A stretch of 7,585 nucleotides of DNA from Bacteroidota bacterium (GTDB taxonomy: Bacteria; Bacteroidota; Bacteroidia; Flavobacteriales; Weeksellaceae): NCBI GenBank assembly GCA_023388015.1, contig JAEWHB010000059.1, positions 1 to 7,585 on the forward strand, read 5' to 3'. Under the pieces are notes generated by a model. That model was not told the DNA's origin, made no database searches, and worked only from the letters and a program-made list of their open reading frames with translations. Of the stretch, positions 6,313 through 7,585 are shown piece after piece; the stretch's first letter is position 1, and each line of letters opens with the position of its first letter. The translations under genes were made by a program, and so were the position numbers.

Positions 6313-7585
6313 ATGAAGAAATTCATCTTATTCCCCGTTCTCATCTTACTGATTTTTTCAGCTTGTAAGTCCAAAAAAAATGCACAGTTAATGGAAGTCA
6401 ATCCCGAATTTGCCGCTTATGTTTCGGCTTATACTTCCGGGCTAATTTCTACCGAAAGCAATATCAAAGTTATTTTACAATCCGATATTCCGCTGGAGAT
6501 CAACGAAGACAAATCCTTGAAAAACGATATTCTCAAATTTTCACCTTCCATCAAAGGAAAAACTTATTTAATCGATAATTCCACTTTGGAATTCCATCCC
6601 GACGAAAAACTCGAACAAGGAGAAATTTACACCGGAAAACTTGATTTAAAACCGATTTACACCAAAATTCCTGACGAACTTCAAACTTTTGAGTTTCAGT
6701 TTCAGGCAAAAAAACAGGATTTTACCATCAATCTCGAAGGAATTCAGGACACACAAGACGGACAAGGAAATTATAAATTCACAGGAAATCTTCATACCGC
6801 CGATTTTGCCAATTCATCTCAAGTAAATGAAATGCTCACAGCGAGTTTCGGCGGAAAAGAACTTCCGGTTTCCTGGGAACATTCCGACAATCAGAGAAAC
6901 CATCGTTTCACCATCAATGGACTCGATGCATCCGATAAAACCAAAGATTTAATTCTGAAATGGGACGGAAAACCGTTGGAAATCAAGAAAAAAATCAATC
7001 AGAAATTTAATATTCCGGCCAAAGGCAATTTTAAAATTACGCAGATCAAATCCGTTTCACATCCCGAACAATATATTTCGGTCAATTTCTCGGAAGCACT
7101 TCAATCCGATGCTTTTCTGGACGGTTTGGTCGAACTTAAAAAGACTTCCAAAAGCGAAACCACCAATGATTATTATTACGACAGCTCTCCCGATAATTAC
7201 ATCAAATCCACCATTATCAACGGAAATGAACTCAAGATTTATACGTCCAAAAAAATCGGTGGCGAATATGAACTCAATATTTTCCCGGGAATTGCCAGTG
7301 CTTACGGCAATAAAATCGATGAACCACTGAAAGAAAATGTCAATTTCATCAATTTATATCCACAGGTAAAATTCGTTGGAAATGGAAATATCATTCCTTC
7401 TTCTGACGGAAAAATCAATCTTCCCTTTCAGGCAGTCGGGCTGAAAGCCGTTCGTGTCGAAATCACAAAAATTTACGAAAACAATATCCATCAGTTTTTC
7501 CAATACAATCAATACGATCAGGTCAATAACCTGAAACCGGTCGGTAAAAAGGTTTTAAACAAAGTCATTCCGATTTCAAACGCTG
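6313..7585 (+). CDS. Alpha-2-macroglobulin family lipoprotein, N-terminal part
   Basis: An uninterrupted frame runs from the ATG at 6313 past the right edge, with 424 codons visible. Residues 1-18 form a lipoprotein signal: MKK, a hydrophobic core, then the lipobox FSAC with Cys18 as the lipid-bearing residue. The following text, with FAAYVSAYTSGLIS at about 35-48, PEQYISVNFSEAL at about 254-266 and LPFQAVGLKAVRVEI at about 370-384, matches the N-terminal MG-type beta domains of the Bacteroidota alpha-2-macroglobulin family. These are large proteins, often near 1,800 residues, thought to trap or inhibit proteases in the periplasm. The thioester and bait regions, if present, lie outside the window. 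The residues after Cys18 are KSKKN, basic rather than acidic, which argues against a surface-export signal and for a periplasm-facing anchor. The exact role is inferred from the family. Confidence 0.88.
   Translation, partial: MKKFILFPVLILLIFSACKSKKNAQLMEVNPEFAAYVSAYTSGLISTESNIKVILQSDIPLEINEDKSLKNDILKFSPSIKGKTYLIDNSTLEFHPDEKLEQGEIYTGKLDLKPIYTKIPDELQTFEFQFQAKKQDFTINLEGIQDTQDGQGNYKFTGNLHTADFANSSQVNEMLTASFGGKELPVSWEHSDNQRNHRFTINGLDASDKTKDLILKWDGKPLEIKKKINQKFNIPAKGNFKITQIKSVSHPEQYISVNFSEALQSDAFLDGLVELKKTSKSETTNDYYYDSSPDNYIKSTIINGNELKIYTSKKIGGEYELNIFPGIASAYGNKIDEPLKENVNFINLYPQVKFVGNGNIIPSSDGKINLPFQAVGLKAVRVEITKIYENNIHQFFQYNQYDQVNNLKPVGKKVLNKVIPISNA

Noticed and set aside
7109..7330. Plus-strand 73-codon frame near the right edge.
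   Set aside because: It lies inside the continuous alpha-2-macroglobulin frame, and its residues look like an out-of-frame reading.

Overview
The window looks like chromosomal DNA of a low-GC member of the Bacteroidota, most likely Flavobacteriia (Chryseobacterium/Weeksellaceae-like). Three things suggest this: AT-rich DNA with A-rich rather than Shine-Dalgarno start regions, several matches to the Bacteroidota promoter form TTG-N(17-23)-TAnnTTTG, and a Bacteroidota-type alpha-2-macroglobulin lipoprotein. The taxon is inferred from these traits, not from a marker gene.

Layout. At the left edge (1-85, minus strand) is the N-terminus of glycine dehydrogenase GcvP. A 372-base spacer (86-457) follows. 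It holds the presumed gcvP promoter, a candidate promoter for the rightward genes, and a hairpin-rich leader with a run of nine T. Next come mod (458-2026) and res (2030-4693), a complete Type III restriction-modification system. Mod is a beta-class DNA adenine methyltransferase with its DPPY motif before its FAGSGTT motif. Res is an SF2 helicase with a C-terminal PD-(D/E)xK nuclease. After 95 bases comes a type II toxin-antitoxin pair: a ribbon-helix-helix antitoxin (4789-5031) overlapping a PIN-domain toxin (5028-5444) by ATGA. The right part holds an integral membrane protein of the UbiA prenyltransferase superfamily that lacks the first aspartate motif (5460-6260). Last is the start of a large alpha-2-macroglobulin-family lipoprotein (6313 to beyond the right edge).

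How the genes work together. Mod and Res form one enzyme complex and are nearly contiguous, so they are probably one transcript. The toxin-antitoxin pair has its own candidate promoter, flanked by a repeated 8-mer that may be its operator. The two modules together look like a small defence/stabilisation cassette between housekeeping or envelope genes (gcvP to the left; UbiA-like and alpha-2-macroglobulin to the right).

The systems are of known types. The most unusual details are a GC-rich palindromic repeat carried in frame inside mod, a sharp GC drop over the Mod target-recognition region, a poly-T tract and possible second start upstream of mod, paired 8-mers exactly 21 bp apart around the antitoxin promoter, and a near-consensus promoter inside the end of the toxin gene that would give an almost leaderless message for the UbiA-like gene. 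I saw no RNA genes, CRISPR array, insertion sequence or convincing rho-independent terminator.
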